Below, piece after piece: positions 47,389-60,024 of a stretch of DNA of 64,000 nucleotides. The stretch covers positions 598,744 to 662,743 of the forward strand of contig VUYT01000009.1 of assembly GCA_008802785.1 (NCBI GenBank), read 5' to 3'. The notes below the pieces were generated by a model. It did no database searches. It saw only the letters and a list, made by a program, of their open reading frames with translations, and was not told the DNA's origin. Each line of letters begins with the position of its first letter. Within the stretch, counting starts at the first letter, position 1. A program made the translations under genes and the position numbers. Source of the stretch: Symmetrospora coprosmae (Eukaryota; Basidiomycota; Cystobasidiomycetes; Symmetrosporaceae).

Positions 47389-50108
47389 ATGGTCCCGATG
47401 CCCTCGTCGAGCTATGTCGGCAGCGCAATCAGCATAGCAGGGAATGTCCTCATCGCATTCGCACTCAAGTCGGTCTACGCCCATCGGATCGGACGGAGAA
47501 TGCTGAGCTGGCACGGACTGACGTTGATGACGCTCCTCTCGCCTCGCACAACGCATCCTCGCAGCACGCAAAAGCTCGCACACCAGCGTGCATCCGCAGT
47601 ACCGACAGCCGTGCCCGCAGAGGCCGAGACAGAGGTCGACAGCCCAAGAAAGGAGTCCGAACGCGCGCCTCTGCTGCTGACCGCGCAGTCGGATCACAGC
47701 GCACGAGCGGGACGCGAGCGGCGGTCAAAAGCAGCAGCAGCAGGAGCAGCAAGCAAGAGCACCGTTCCGATACAGACACCATCGCTCAAGGTGTACACGG
47801 TCTCGCCCGTGACCAACGAAATCACCGGGACCGTCGCCCATCCAAAGCGCGTGATCCGCGATCTGGCAAAGGATGGGACAGAGGTCCAGCAGCGGGATGG
47901 CAGGTCTGGGAAACCCAGGAGGAAATGGCTAGCCATACGCAGCAAGTCACAAGACAGGCAGCGGCAGAGCAGTCATGGGTCACCGCGCGGGCAGAGTAGC
48001 GATAGGAGCTGGTCCACCACCGCCGGCTCGGGGCCACCCGGAGACCATCCAGCACCTAGTCCGGATATCCCCGATGGCGAAGAGGCGGATATGGCGCGGT
48101 CAATGCCCGATATCGGCATCGGGGCAATGGCTCGCAAAAGATCGCGGACGGACTCACGGGCCAGTTCAGTCTTCAGCTCGGCTTCAGCCAAGTTCAAGAC
48201 TGTCAAATCCAAGCTGACCGGGAAAGGTAGCAAGCGCCAGGCTGTATGGAAGAGCAAGGTGAGAAAAATCGCACTCGAAGAAGGCGGGACGGCGTCCCTC
48301 CATTGCCCGAGAGGCTGATCCTGCTCCCGCTCTCGCGCAGCTGTGGTGGTTTGGCGTCGGGCTGATGGCACTGGGCGAGACAGGCAACTTTACCTCGTGC
48401 GTGTTTACTCATCCGTTCATCCCGTTCATCCCGTTCATCCCGTTCATCCCGTTCATCCCGTTCATCCCGTTCATCCCGTTCATCCCGTTCATCCCGCGCA
48501 TCGCTGATGCGTCCTTCGTTTACAGATATGCCTTCGCACCGGCATCCATAGTGGCACCGCTCGGCACGACGGCCCTGATAGCCAACTGCTTCATCGCGCC
48601 ATGCCTGCTGCACGAAAAGTTCCGCAAGAAGGATTTGCTCGGCATCGCACTGAGCATTGTCGGTGCGCTCGCCGTCGTGCTCAGCGGCCGGAGCGAGAAC
48701 AAGAGTGTGAGCTGTGCAATTGCCGCTGTTGGTCCGCAGAGGGCTGATGAAACACCCATCTTGCAGCTCTCGCCAAGCGAGTTTTTGCATGCCATTGCGC
48801 AGCCTGCCTTCATCGTATACTCGAGCATCTCGGTTGGACTCATTGCGTGAGTCTGCTCGCGCGACTTGTGACCGGTCTCGCTGTTTCAAGCTGACTCGTG
48901 TGACCCCTCTGCCTTCCGTCAGATTCCTCATTACCCTATCGCACACCCGCATCGGCGACAAGTATCTCGCCATTGACATTCTCATCACTGCTCTCGCTGG
49001 AGGATTCACTGTCCTGAGCACCAAGGCCTTCTCTTCCTTCCTGACCAAGTCCTTCTTGGATTGGTGAGTTCCGCCAGCGAAGTACCCTGTCCCGGGCTTA
49101 GCGCTGACATCGCTCTGATACAGCTTCAAGCAGCCAATCACCTACCCGATCCTGCTCGTCCTGGTATCGACGGCCATCCTGCAGCTCACTTACCTCAACC
49201 GCGCCCTGCAGCGCTTCGAGTCGCGCGTCGTCGTTCCCGCGCAATTCGTCTCATTCACCATCTCGGCCATCAGCGGCTCAGCCGTACTGTACCGCGACTT
49301 TGAGAACGCCGATGCGACGAGCGCCACGCTGTTCTTCGCGGGCTGTGTGGCGGTCTTCCTGGGTGTTGTCGTGCTCACAAAGGGCAAGGGCAACGGGAAC
49401 GCAGGGTCAGGTATCTCGCACGTGCAGGGGCGGGAAGAACGGCGGCAAAGGCAGAAGCAGCAGCAGAAGCACAGTCGGCCCAGGCAGGAGGACATCGAGG
49501 CCAACGAATCGGGCATATCCGCCTCATCGACCGGGTCGGCTGAGCTCGACGGCGTCACCCTGCTGAACGACCCGCCTTTGAATGCAAACGCAGACACACA
49601 TGCACGGCGGCAGAAGGCCGCACTGGCAGACAATAGCGTCCGGCCATACCCGAGCACGGCAATCCCCGGCCTCCGACAGGTGCGGAAACACTCGTCCTTT
49701 GGCACCTTCCCGACCTCGCGCTCGTACACTGGGCCATCCTCGACGGCCTGGCCTGGAACTGCGGTCGCGACACCGCTCGTCAGACCCACGAGGATGCCCT
49801 CGCTCACGACGACAAAGGTGTTCAGTCCAGGCTACCTCCTCATCGCTGGAGGCGGGTTCGGCGCGCTCGAGGATATCCTTAGCAGTAGCAATGAGAGCGG
49901 GACCGAGGACGAAGAGGGAGGGCATCAGGACGGAGGAGGCAGGCAGAGCAGCGGTAGTGACAGCGGTGGTGAGGATGAGGATGAGGATGAGGATGAGCAA
50001 CTCCTCTCTCAGCTGGAGGGGCCGGATCCACAGCCCGAGGACGCGCGTCACGAGGACGGCACGACGATGACCAGCTCCCAGATCATGAGACGCTCTGGTA
50101 CGATATAG
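47389..50108 (+). CDS. NIPA-like (DUF803) putative magnesium transporter with a large loop insert
   Basis: Multi-pass protein of the NIPA family, implicated in Mg2+ transport in animals. Six exons: 47389-48258, 48341-48396, 48526-48706, 48767-48846, 48923-49063 and 49124-50108; 770 residues. Helix 1 (YVGSAISIAGNVLIAFALKSVYA) is separated from helix 2 by ~240 polar, Ser/Arg-rich residues, which is unusual. The core then matches NIPA closely: LWWFGVGLMALGETGNF, YAFAPASIVAPLGTTALIAN, LLHEKFRKKDLLGIALSIVGA, KYLAIDILITALAGGFTVLSTKA, YLNRALQRFESRVVVPAQFV and FFAGCVAVFLGVVVLTKG. A disordered tail with an acidic GEDEDEDEDE patch follows. Intron 2 carries a minisatellite and is stop-free in frame. Substrate is inferred from family only. 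Confidence 0.88.
48416..48496. repeat. 9-bp minisatellite (ttcatcccg, 9 copies) in intron 2 of the NIPA-like gene
   Basis: Nine perfect tandem units, 81 bp, inside the 129-nt intron 48397-48525. The unit length is a multiple of three, and the intron as a whole is 3n and lacks an in-frame stop, so retention would insert a (Phe-Ile-Pro)n stretch between the second exon and the YAFAP segment. Copy number is likely to vary between strains. Confidence 0.95.
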
Positions 50109-50212
50109 ACCAGCGCTTTGCAGATCCACGACGGAGCAATGCTCGAATGACTGTTGTTGTGTCCTTTTGTGGAGGCAGCGCGGATGCGCTCGACAAAGCC
50201 TGATTGGCCATC

Positions 50213-52355
50213 TCAATCGAAGCGCTTCTGCTGGTACAGGAGCAGGTAGGCTACAGGCCCTTCGCCGCCTCCTTCCAACCCTAGCACGCTATTGTCGTCG
50301 ACGACCGAAACCTTGGCATCGTCGAACTCTGGAGTGCGGCAGGAGTGGCAGCATCAGCGCGTGCCATCGACGAGTGTCATCGCTCAAGCAAGCATGGACC
50401 CACTGAACCACGAGTTCTCCTTGCCAACGCACTTCGCCCATGACATGTAATGTCCGCCGCTGCATACGAAGGAATAGCATCAATATGGCAGGCCAGTGCC
50501 CGCGGCATGGTAGCAGCACTCACTCTGCACTGGAGCCCTTGTGCGCGACTATGCCGATCAGGTCATATAGCCCGCTGACGTTCGCCCCTTCGTCTTTCTT
50601 CAGATCCTCGTTGACGAGTTTCTCGAGCTCTGCCTTCTCCTCGGCGCGCCGCTTGACCTCCTCGTCCGATTTGAGGAACGCCTCTCCAGGGTCCTCGCCC
50701 AGATTCTGCTTCTGCGTGCTGGCTGTAGGATCGGCCTTTGTCCGTTTGGCCACCTTCAAGCGCTCTGCGCGCGCCTTCTCAACTTCCTTCAGCTTCGCAT
50801 TGACGTGCCGGACTTTTGCTTTTGCCGAGTCAGACATGATCTCTGTCGCATCGAGCTCGAAGGGAAACTTGATCTTGCGCATGATCTTTGTTTTCTCTGC
50901 GTGTCGGTGATGAATACGTCAGAGGCAAGGCCGCGGGCGATTGATCAAGGCAAATCGCAAGGCAGGCAGGGACACGCACTCCGGATGTCGGGCCTCCAGA
51001 AGAAGCGGTTCAGGTGGATAGTCAGATAGGCTGGCGCGCGTGAGATGGTGCTCGTCGACGTGTACATTGCGTTCCGTCCGAGGCTCGGGCTGTTTTTCTC
51101 AAGCTGCTGCGTGAAGCCTTCGTTGAGACCGCTGACGAGGTAGTTGGTCGCACTCGAGATGCTGCACGTCAAATTCGAGAAGCCTTCCTCCTTTGTCGTT
51201 GCCTCCTCGTCTGGCGCTTCTGGCGATTTGGTCACTGTCGTGAGCGAGCCCGTCATGTACTTTTCTGCGAACCGCCCGCCGAGCGTCCCTTTGAGCGCCG
51301 TGACAATGCTGTTATAGCACTCCTCGGCGTCCTGCTGCGAGAAGTGGCCGTGATTATCCTGCTGGTCGAACTGCGGGCGGAAGCTGCGCAGCATCTGCCA
51401 GAAGAGCAGTGGCGGGTAGTCCGAGGTTGTCTTGTCGAGGCCCGTGTACAGATCGCGCAGCCCAGCCACCAGCCGGCGCTCCGGATCGGGCGAAGCAATG
51501 TTCTCGGTGTAGCTGTTCAGGGCAGTGTGCAGTTCGGGAATCTGCCGCAGAACTTGTACTGTGCTGTTCATGTAGCACTGTGCACCGATGCGAGGGGAGG
51601 AGTCATGTCAGCATGGGCCGGAGCTGGCCGTGTGGGCTGCTCAAGCGCTTGCGGTAGCGTACGGTGTTGCCCATGTTCTGAAGGCCGGCCGGGATCTTCA
51701 TCTAAATGTCGGTGGGCCCATATCGCCGCCTGTCAGCCTGGTGCTCTAGTAGCAACAGGTGCTGACCCGCCTCCGCACTCACGGCCTGAGCCAGCTCGCT
51801 CTCGTCCATATCCTCGACGAAGCGGATCTGATTTGCTGGAGGGGCTTTTGGGATCTCTCCTGCAGTCCCGATGAGCTGTAGACGGTGGATGTAGGCATTT
51901 AAGCTCCTACCGTCTGGACAAGCGGGACGCCGACATAGCGCACTCACGGTGATCTGCTGGCCCTGGAGCAGCGGGAAGCCCCCCCGAAGAGGACGCGGTC
52001 AGCCTGGCTGGGGCTGCATCTCCCCCAAGAACCACTCGCGCATCTGCCCACCTCCTTGATACCGAGCTTTGCGAGGCTGGCGTCATCCTTGAGCACGCCC
52101 TGCGGTCAACGGATACGCGCACTGATGTCAGCTGCCAGGCCCGCCTCACCGCACCCATGCATACAATCGCGCGCGCGCTCACACCACACACACCTTTATG
52201 AGGATCTTCATGCGCGCTGGTGCGACGCCTGTCTTGTTGTAGAGCATCTCCTTGAGCTCCGGGACCGACATGGACGTGTCGAGGTCGATGGCGTGGCTCT
52301 TGCCCGCGTGCTTAATGACGACGGGGATGGCCGAGGACATGGACGAGGACGACAT
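50213..52355 (-). CDS. UBP6: Proteasome-associated deubiquitinase Ubp6/USP14
   Basis: Removes ubiquitin from substrates docked on the 26S proteasome. Nine exons: 52355-52194, 52099-52052, 51962-51948 (15 nt), 51875-51783, 51701-51663, 51577-50980, 50896-50524, 50459-50404 and 50328-50213; 499 residues, the same length as yeast Ubp6. The N-terminal ubiquitin-like domain (PVVIKHAGKSHAIDLD, LKEMLYNKTGVAPARMKIL, LAKLGIKEGQQITLIGTA) precedes the Cys box MGNTCYMNSTVQVLRQIPEL, with the nucleophile Cys as the first residue of exon 6. QQDAEECYNSIV, YLTIHLNRFFWR, and the His box GGHYMSWAKCVGKENSWFKFDDAKVSVV complete the fold. The intron 8 donor was placed after TGGTTCA because an earlier GTGCGT breaks the frame of WFKFDD. 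Confidence 0.94.
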
Positions 52356-52818
52356 GGTGTTGAACGGTGCAGCTGCGCAACTTGACCCTGGACCTGCACT
52401 CTCCGATATCACGGCCAGAGGCGAAGCAGCTGAGGTTGGCGCGGTGGTGGCGGCGAGAGGAGCACAACGAAGGGAGGGAGGGCGGGGGGCACACGGGGCA
52501 ACGCCACCCAGCAGTCCGGACATCTTCCTCTCGTTGGCATTCCCTCTGAGTGACGGGTACAAGTACAATGACAGTGCACAGAAACTGTCCATACCGGATT
52601 ACTGTCTACTGTGTGGGTGTGCTAATGACTGCTGCTGCTTCGTTATAGGCCTGGGCGGGTAGGGCCACACGCGGCCTGGTACGCGTGAAGGAGTGTCGGC
52701 TAAAGGCTAGAACTGCTTGATGCTGATGACTGATCTGAGCGATTGTGTGGTTGCTTTGATATAGCACGAATGGAGAATGAGGTGGGGTGTGATGATGGTG
52801 TTCGTCCGCGGATTCACG
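52356..52818 (-). promoter_or_regulatory. UBP6 upstream region / LTE1-like 3' region
   Basis: 463 nt between the UBP6 start and the stop of the LTE1-like gene, both minus strand. A minus frame runs up to the UBP6 ATG with upstream in-frame ATGs, but those residues lack ubiquitin-like character. No other signal recognised. Confidence 0.35.
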
Positions 52819-55800
52819 TCACTTCTCGCAGACACCGGAGAGCTGCGAAACGAGAGCCGGCGAGAGGCAGGTGAGCATGAGGCATTTGCGATATGTTGCC
52901 AGCTCTGGCTCATAAGGGTAGCAGTCCGCGAGCTCCTTGAACGTCATGACCTTCTGGATGGTCGCGGCGATCGAGCGATACTTGTGCACATTGACGAGGG
53001 GCCGTAGTGCCATGTCCGCGGGCAGTGGTGGCAGCTCGGCAAATGTGCTTGGATCAGAGTACCCAAAGAGGTACCCTGTCTCCGGGTTGATGACCGCAGG
53101 TGCACGAGGGGAAGAAGGGTCCAGCAAAGTCAGCAGTTCCGAGGACACTGCCAGATCGCGGAGAATGAGGCCTGTAGGTAGGCACAGACTACGCATTAGC
53201 TCGAGTGTCGCAGCAGCATTGGCGGACATGATTGTGCACGCACCAAAGAAAGGAATGACGCCTGGCACACCCGGGAGTTCTACGGGAGCAGAAGCATCCT
53301 GCCCCGGCGGACCCCATTGTGAAGCGAGACTGTCGGACGCCTCGCGGAGTAAGCGAAAGTTGCGAAGATGTGAGCAGAAGAACCTGAGCTGTCCAAAGAG
53401 CCGCATCTCGTATGCCGGCACCCGGTTCCAGGTCCTCTTGAGACGCTCAATGTCGGCAGACTGCAGGCCGTGCACCAGCTGCGTGACGGTCTGGAAATTG
53501 TTGACACGATAGCATTTCTGTCCGGCGAGCAGATGCAGGCCCAGTCAGCAGATATGTCAGACATTTAGGCAATCTCGAAGTTGCTCACAAAGGCCAAGCG
53601 GATGATCTTGGCGATGAGGAGAGCCCGCGTGACAGTGCTTGTGGTGAGTACGACTGCGGACAATGAGACGTCAGCATGTTGCCTCCGAGGCAGGCATGCA
53701 AGCCTTCGGAGAACGCACTCTCGGAAGCGATCCAGTTGCACATGAGGTTGAAGCGCTGGATGATCGTCTGGACATCTCCGACCTTCTTGCTTCGAGCACT
53801 GCCGTACGGTCCCACAGCCGCAATCTGCGTCTGCAAGCTAGCATTGAGGCGCGCCCGCTGCTTGAGGTATGCATCCCAGCCAGTGACTTCGCCAATCTCT
53901 GGACGGTGTCGCCACTCGCCGCCAACCAGCTCCTGCCAGGTGACCTTCTCGAGCAGGTCCCGCTCAATAATGCAAAAGTGCTTTGCGAGGGCGTCCGTCT
54001 TGTAGTCAAAGATGAATGAGCGATGCGTAGAGGACGACCCTGACGAGGCGGGAAGGGCAAAAATGCGCGGATTAGGCACCGCGGTGCTGTCGGGAGTGGC
54101 GGTGCGCGCTGCCACGGATGTGCGCGAGCCAGGGAAGAAGCGTCGTATTGACGATTTGCGCTGGACACTCTTGCGATTTCCGAACACAGAAAGTCGCCGG
54201 CTGTCCTCGGGTGGAGGCACGCTCACCGCCACACCCTCGCGAGTGCTCTCTACGGCTGCCGGTGGGTCGCTGATATGCACGGGGTGAGAAGCGACAGCCG
54301 GTTCTTCGCTGATCACGATGCTCGTCGATTGCCCTTCATTATCCGGGCCGCGTTCTGAATCAGTACTCTCTCTCGCACCATTGACCACGCGCAGAGCTCC
54401 ACCACCAGTCGGCTCATCTCCAGTCTCCAGATCGCGCGCCTCGACTGCATCGGGAGGAAGATACCCGCCATTGGCTTTGGCATCCTCCGACTTTTTGAGA
54501 TATAGCTCGACCTTCTTTGCTTTCGACTTCTCCTTGTCCTGATCAACGAGTCCTTCGAGTCGGCGCAGCGCAGCCTCGACATCCCCTGGCTCGTCGTCGT
54601 CATCGCTGTCGTCACCCATTGGGACGAAGTACGGCACGACACCATCCCCGTTGTTCATGACGCCGTCGGTATCCCCGTCGTTCGCAAAGGAGTCGTGCGA
54701 GTCGTAGGTCGAAAAGGAAGGAACGCGGATCGCAGGTACTGTCGGGAGACCGTACGAAGAGATCGTGTCGATGGAATGCCGATACGACAGGGACCGGTCC
54801 TGACCGCTGGTAGCAGCGCGGAGATCCCGCGCAGCGGGGAGCCGCCGGATCTTCCGGACCATATTGGTCGTCCCGCCGTAGGAAGACTCGTCATCGGATG
54901 AGTCGCAATCATCCAGTTGAATTGTCCGGCGTGACTGGTCGTGCCCACTGAGGGCAGGCGACGCCGGACGCTGCACAAAGGCTGGCTGCAGCAGGGCCGA
55001 GTCTTCGGAGGTGTATTGCCGGGTCGACCTGGTAGAGTTGCGGGAACGGACCGAGTCGGCTTGCGACTCTCGCCTGATCGTCTGGGAGCTGGCGGCATGA
55101 TGCAGGGGCGGCGGCGACCGCTTCTGATTCGCGCTCCCTGGTCCTCTCTCCAAGCCTGGCGGCGAAGCCGAGACCGAAGTCACAGCTTCTGCCCCCTCCG
55201 TCTCGTGAGCAGATGCAGTCAATGCATAGATGCCAAGCCCGGGCTGCTCGACAGTCAGCATGTCAGGCGATTGCCGTCGCTCTTGGCTGCTCTGCCGGCT
55301 TGCCTGGCTAGAATAGCGGGTGCGAGCAACGGCGCTCGCACTTTGCCCCGTGTGAGGCAGGTGCGAGTCAGAGGAAGCTGAAAGGCCAGGTGATCGACTG
55401 AACTCTGTAGGATATGGCAAGGCAGGCGCATGCGCATGCGAGCCGGGACCTTTGCTGCCCATCATCCGCTTGAGCTTGCCGAGCGAGCCTACCGTCGACG
55501 TCAGGTAGCGCGACAAGCGATTATTGTCCGGCATACCGGGCAGAGCCGACAGAAGCTTCGGGGACTTGTCGCTCCCGCCAAGATGAGGCGACCGGCTGTT
55601 GCTGCTTGCTGTAAGCCCGATGCGAGGCGAGCGGTGCGTGCGCGGCCGCGGTGGAGAGATGGGGATGACGGGAGGGAAGCTAGGCCTCTCGTCCGAATCG
55701 TAGCCTGATGCGTGAATGTCAATCTCGAGATCGACGTCCTCCTCCGAGGAGGATGTTCGCATTTTCTCGCGTGTCAAGTGAGTCGCGCCAGTCGCGGCCG

Positions 55801-58800
55801 ATGCGGGTGTCGATGCCGAAAGCCCGAAAGTTCGCTGTGGCTGTTGCTGCTGCTGTCCGAGCATGTCTCTGCTCTTCTGCTTCTTGAGTGTCTTGGGTGG
55901 TAGTAGTACGTTGACCTTCTCGTCCGCCGAGCTCGCCGACGCCGAGGTAGACGCAGTTTGTGCCCTCGCTCTTCCTGTCGCGAGTCCGTCGGTCTGCTGG
56001 TTCGGCTTACCCGCTGTACGAGCGGCTTCAGCACCCGGCGTCGAGTAGGCGGCCTTGAGCTTCTTGACGACCTTCTTGAGGCTCTTGACGAGTCTGAGGT
56101 CGGTCGGACTGGAGCGTAGCCTCTCGTCTTTGCCGAGGCGATTGAGCCATTCGGTAAGAACGGTCCGCAGCTCGCGGTCGGGCAGAAAGTCCTCGTGGAA
56201 GTAATTGAGGAGCCAGTGACGTACGACGACGTACGTCCGCACGCGAACGATGCGGCGCCCAGCGATGTCCTCGGCCGACTCTGGCGAAGCGGAGAGCGCC
56301 CATTCAAAGCGCGTGATGAGGAGATGGCACAGCGCAGTGGGCGTGAGGAAAGCGCGGTATGTGAGGAAGAAGTCCGTCATCAGGTCGACCTCGATCTTGC
56401 TTGTCATCTCCGCGATCCACCGCTCCACGCTCGCCGCCATGAGAACTTTCGTTCCCGACGTTCCCTTTGCCGAAGTCGAGCTCGGCGAAGGCTGAGCCGG
56501 GGAAGGCGATAGTGAAGGGCTGGTCGGCGCAGTAGGGGAGGGCGAAGGCTCCGAGAATGTGTAGCGGCGACTTTTGGCGACATTTCCCCATCTGGAGCTT
56601 CCGCTCTGACTCGTCCCGGCGCTGCTGCTTGTATTGCTGACTGGGCTGTCCAGGTTGCCGGATGAAGAAGCTGCGGAAGGCGTTTGGTGCAATTGCCGCT
56701 GCTGCGAGCGGGCTGGCACCTGCTTTATGCCCCAGATGACGAAGCGTGGATCATCGCCCGGACTCGAAGTGACGGTGATCTCGTGCGCCCGGTCTGGGTT
56801 GGATGTCACAGAGGTAACAGACCGAAGTGAGGCTATCGAGGCCAGCGAGGTAGAAGACATGCCCCGCTGGTGGTGCCTAGGGTCTGTCTCGTTGACGCCA
56901 AGACTCGCACGGCTGCTCATGGCGCTCTGGCGACCGCAATTGCCCAGCTCGAATTCCTGCATGATGTCGAAAATACGGATATCGATGTCGGACACGGGTG
57001 TTGGTACCCGAGCTGGAGCTGGACCCTCCTGCGAAGCCTTGGCAATCCTGCTCGCCAAAGGTGTCGAGCAGTCACCACTGCCATCCCGCTCGCCATGACC
57101 CTGCGGTGCGCTGTCGGAATCGACAACGCACATTGCAGGAGCGGTCGGCAGGGCGGGATGGCTCTCGTCTACGTACGTCGAAGTGCGTATCGTTTCGCTT
57201 GACGCTACCTCCCTCAGGATCCTCGAGCTATCGTCTCGCAAATGCGAGAACGAGGACTGCACGACTGCCAGAAGTTCCGCATCCATCTCCATGTCGGACA
57301 TCGCGACCGGCTCGGGCAGGCCGTCCGGCCGTCCGACCGCAGTAGCGGCTGCATCTTCCTCGTCCTTCATCTGGCCGAGCGAGGATGCGATATTTGGCAA
57401 CTCGCCCATGCTCTTTCTCCGCCGCACCAGTCTGGTCGGCGAGCTGGGCAAGCGCACGCCCGAGCCAAAGGGTGAGCTCGAAGCGGCGTGGCTCACGGAG
57501 CGGTCCGTGCCGGACGGACCATGCGGACGCGCGCTGCCTATCGGCGTTCCCAAACCTAGCGCAAGAGCATTTGGTAGGCGCGACGTTGTCGCTGCACGCT
57601 GCATGAGCAGGGAGGCTTGTGGCGTTGCGTTGCTGTTCGCCTGCGGTGTAGTGTTCGGCGAGAAGCTCTGGGGAAAGGCGTTGGCAAGCGGCGTCTGCAG
57701 ATCTGGCGGGCGAGAGTCGTATGGGACGACTGGCTGGGCTTCTGCCTTGGCGGGAGGTAACTCCGCTGTCGACTGAAAATGTGACGTTACGTTGCTGGGC
57801 AGGCCCTCCTGCTCGTGCATTTGCGAGACGGCCGGGACAGCACCTGCGTCGTTGGCGGGAAAGACCGTTGCTGCGGGTGATGCTAGATTGTCTGTCTGAT
57901 GCGTCCGTGCGGTATGAAATGAGTCGAGCTGAGGCACAGCTGGCCTGTTGGCGAGAGGTAGTGCCTGCTGCGAGATTGTCTGCGACGATGAGCCGGCCCG
58001 GCGCAGGTGCGACTGGAAGGCAGAGCTGGCAGGCACGCCTTCAGCAGAAGTAGCTGGCGGCGTCGAATAACTCCATCCGATGAGCCTCCCAAAAACGTCG
58101 CCGTCTGGGACCGTGTCGCGCTCTGCGCGCAGGTTGGGTATGCTGAGAGCAGTCGTAAGGCTCGTGTTTCTGGGACGGCTGTCTGCGAGAGCATGCCGCC
58201 CTGAGGGCTGTGGTAGGAGATGGTGCGTCGAATCTGGCGGCGCCTCAAGGTACTGGCCATACGGCGAGTCGGTCGGAGGACGGTAGAACCCATCCTGGTC
58301 CCGGTGTATGGGCGCGAGCGTGCTGGGACCTGCGCCAGAGTTGGACCGGAGGTTGGGTATGGAGCGCGTCAAGCGGATTGACGGGGCTCGGAGTGCTGAC
58401 GTCGAAGTAGCTGTTTCTCCTGTCTCACCGCGCGGCTTCTGCGGGCTGCTCGTCCCAGTCGCGGGTCTCGAGCGCGGTCTGTGCGCGAGTGTGCTTTCCC
58501 GGTCAGTCTGAGGAGTTGCGCGCGCGCTTCGAGCGGCCAGTGAGGAAGCAGCCCACCTGATGCGATAGATCTTCTTGCCATTCTCCACCCTTGCTACGAC
58601 GACGTAGTCCTCGGTGTTGGCCAGGTTGCGCTCCTGGCTCCCTGCGCCGTCAGGTAGCCTGAGTGGCTCGTCCGCCTGCAGCTGTCCGACTGTATCATCC
58701 AGCAGCTGAGGCTGAGCAGCATCTCCCGCAGCCTCGTTTCTTCCCCTCTGGACCCGCTCTTGAGCATGAGCATGTCTAGGCCGCAGTGCACCCACTCCAG

Positions 58801-59398
58801 CGCCGCCACCACCACTCCTATTCTTGACCTGAGTATTCCAGTACTGCGCGAGAGCGAGGGCCGCATGTGCTGAGGTCGTCTCGACAAAGCTGCCGTCGTC
58901 CATGTCGATACCTTTGCTGCTCGTAGTCGCGGCTGTCGCCCCTGTCACGCCTGTATTGATATTGGTGGTGCTGCCGGTGACGGCGTCAGGTGGAGCGCGT
59001 AGGGTGGCCATGGACGGCGACGGAAACGACGAGGTCTTGCCCTGTGCTGGCCCAGGTGAGGACGACGAAGGAGACGACAGCAGGGTAAATGGCAACCTCC
59101 ATCGAGGTGTGCCTGCTCCTGTCGCCGTCCCTGCTCCTCCTCCCGTATTGCCATTGCCGCTGCTGCTGGCCCTGTGCGACTCTGGCGTGGGAAGCGTCGG
59201 ATTGCTCGAGAACGGCACGCCGGTCCAAGAAGGCGGCGATGACGATGAAGAGGCTGAGGCTGAGGCTGTCGTGTCATCCGTATAGCAGCTGCCTCTGCGC
59301 GCCTCATTGCTGCTGCTGCTGGTGGTGGTGCTAGTACCGCTGCCGCTCCCGCTGTAAGTGGCACCGTCCGCCTCGACCATCCTCCTTGTCGAGCTCAT
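52819..59398 (-). CDS. LTE1: Lte1-like Ras-family guanine nucleotide exchange factor (2147 aa)
   Basis: RasGEF protein; yeast Lte1 promotes mitotic exit at the bud cortex. Exons 59398-53719, 53653-53589 (65 nt) and 53517-52819, in phase. The first ~980 residues are Ser/Thr/Pro-rich and apparently disordered, with one ordered patch (EDYVVVARVENGKKIYRIRWA). The RasGEF N-terminal domain is near 985-1110 (SVERWIAEMTSKIEVDLM, FFLTYRAFLTPTALCHLL, TYVVVRHWLLNYF). A second disordered stretch of ~680 residues leads to the catalytic domain near 1795-2147: SFIFDYKTDALAKHFCIIE, VTWQELVGGEW, IIQRFNLMCNWIASEIVLT, VNNFQTVTQLVHGLQS, RLKRTWNRVP, FFGACTIMSAN. A split N-module and C-terminal GEF domain is the Lte1 layout, though it is longer than yeast's 1435. 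The start is the ATG after an upstream leader frame; the leader might also be translated from 59590. Confidence 0.88.
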
Positions 59399-60024
59399 TC
59401 TCGCACTGCCATGGCGGACAGCCTGTACGCTGTGCAGAGAGCGCTCGCTTGAGCTCAGGCTAGATGCACAACTCGTATGAGAACAATGCAGAGATGTTCC
59501 TTTTGCTTCTCCTTGGTCACCTTTCTCAGAGACGAGAATAGGGGTATGTCGGACCACAGGATGGCCAAGGCGAAATGATTGCGAATACACGAGGACATAG
59601 GCGCAGGAAGCGATGACGTTCGCGTAGATAACCTAGTTACTGATGCGGGAGACGACAGAGGGAGTACACATATCAACAAAGTCGGAACAGCATGCGGACT
59701 GGAAGAGGAGACGACGCGCAAGAGAGCAGAGGAAGGGGAGGGACTGGATACAGAGCAGCACAGGATCATAAGGGTCCTGCGTGAAGTGTGATGAGGAAGG
59801 GCGGCACGATCTGCGTGGAAGCAGGCCATCTGTGCAAGGCTTGTTGGCTGAATAGCCTACCGCGTTAATGGCGTTTGGCCGAGACGGATGGCGCATGTCT
59901 GCATGCGTACCGATTTGTCATTATCGTGAAGAGAGTATCTTGTGCGTGTGTGTGTGGTTGCTGAGCCCGTCCATATGTGCATGCGAGACGAGGTATCTGT
60001 CGCAGCTTAACCATCGTAGACCCA
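59399..60024 (-). promoter_or_regulatory. Upstream region of the LTE1-like gene
   Basis: 626 nt between the LTE1-like start and the RHO2 stop, same strand. Includes the RHO2 3' UTR and presumably the LTE1 promoter. A GT-rich run lies near 59942-59955. No ORF supported. Confidence 0.4.

Noticed and set aside
47073-47999. Alternative 308-codon plus-strand frame overlapping the start of the NIPA-like gene
   Set aside because: It overlaps the first exon of the NIPA model in another frame and has no membrane helix; the NIPA frame gives a clear helix 1 and joins the conserved core.
48416-48496. Regular repeats considered as a CRISPR-like array
   Set aside because: Units are 9 bp and contiguous without spacers, in a eukaryotic intron; this is a minisatellite.
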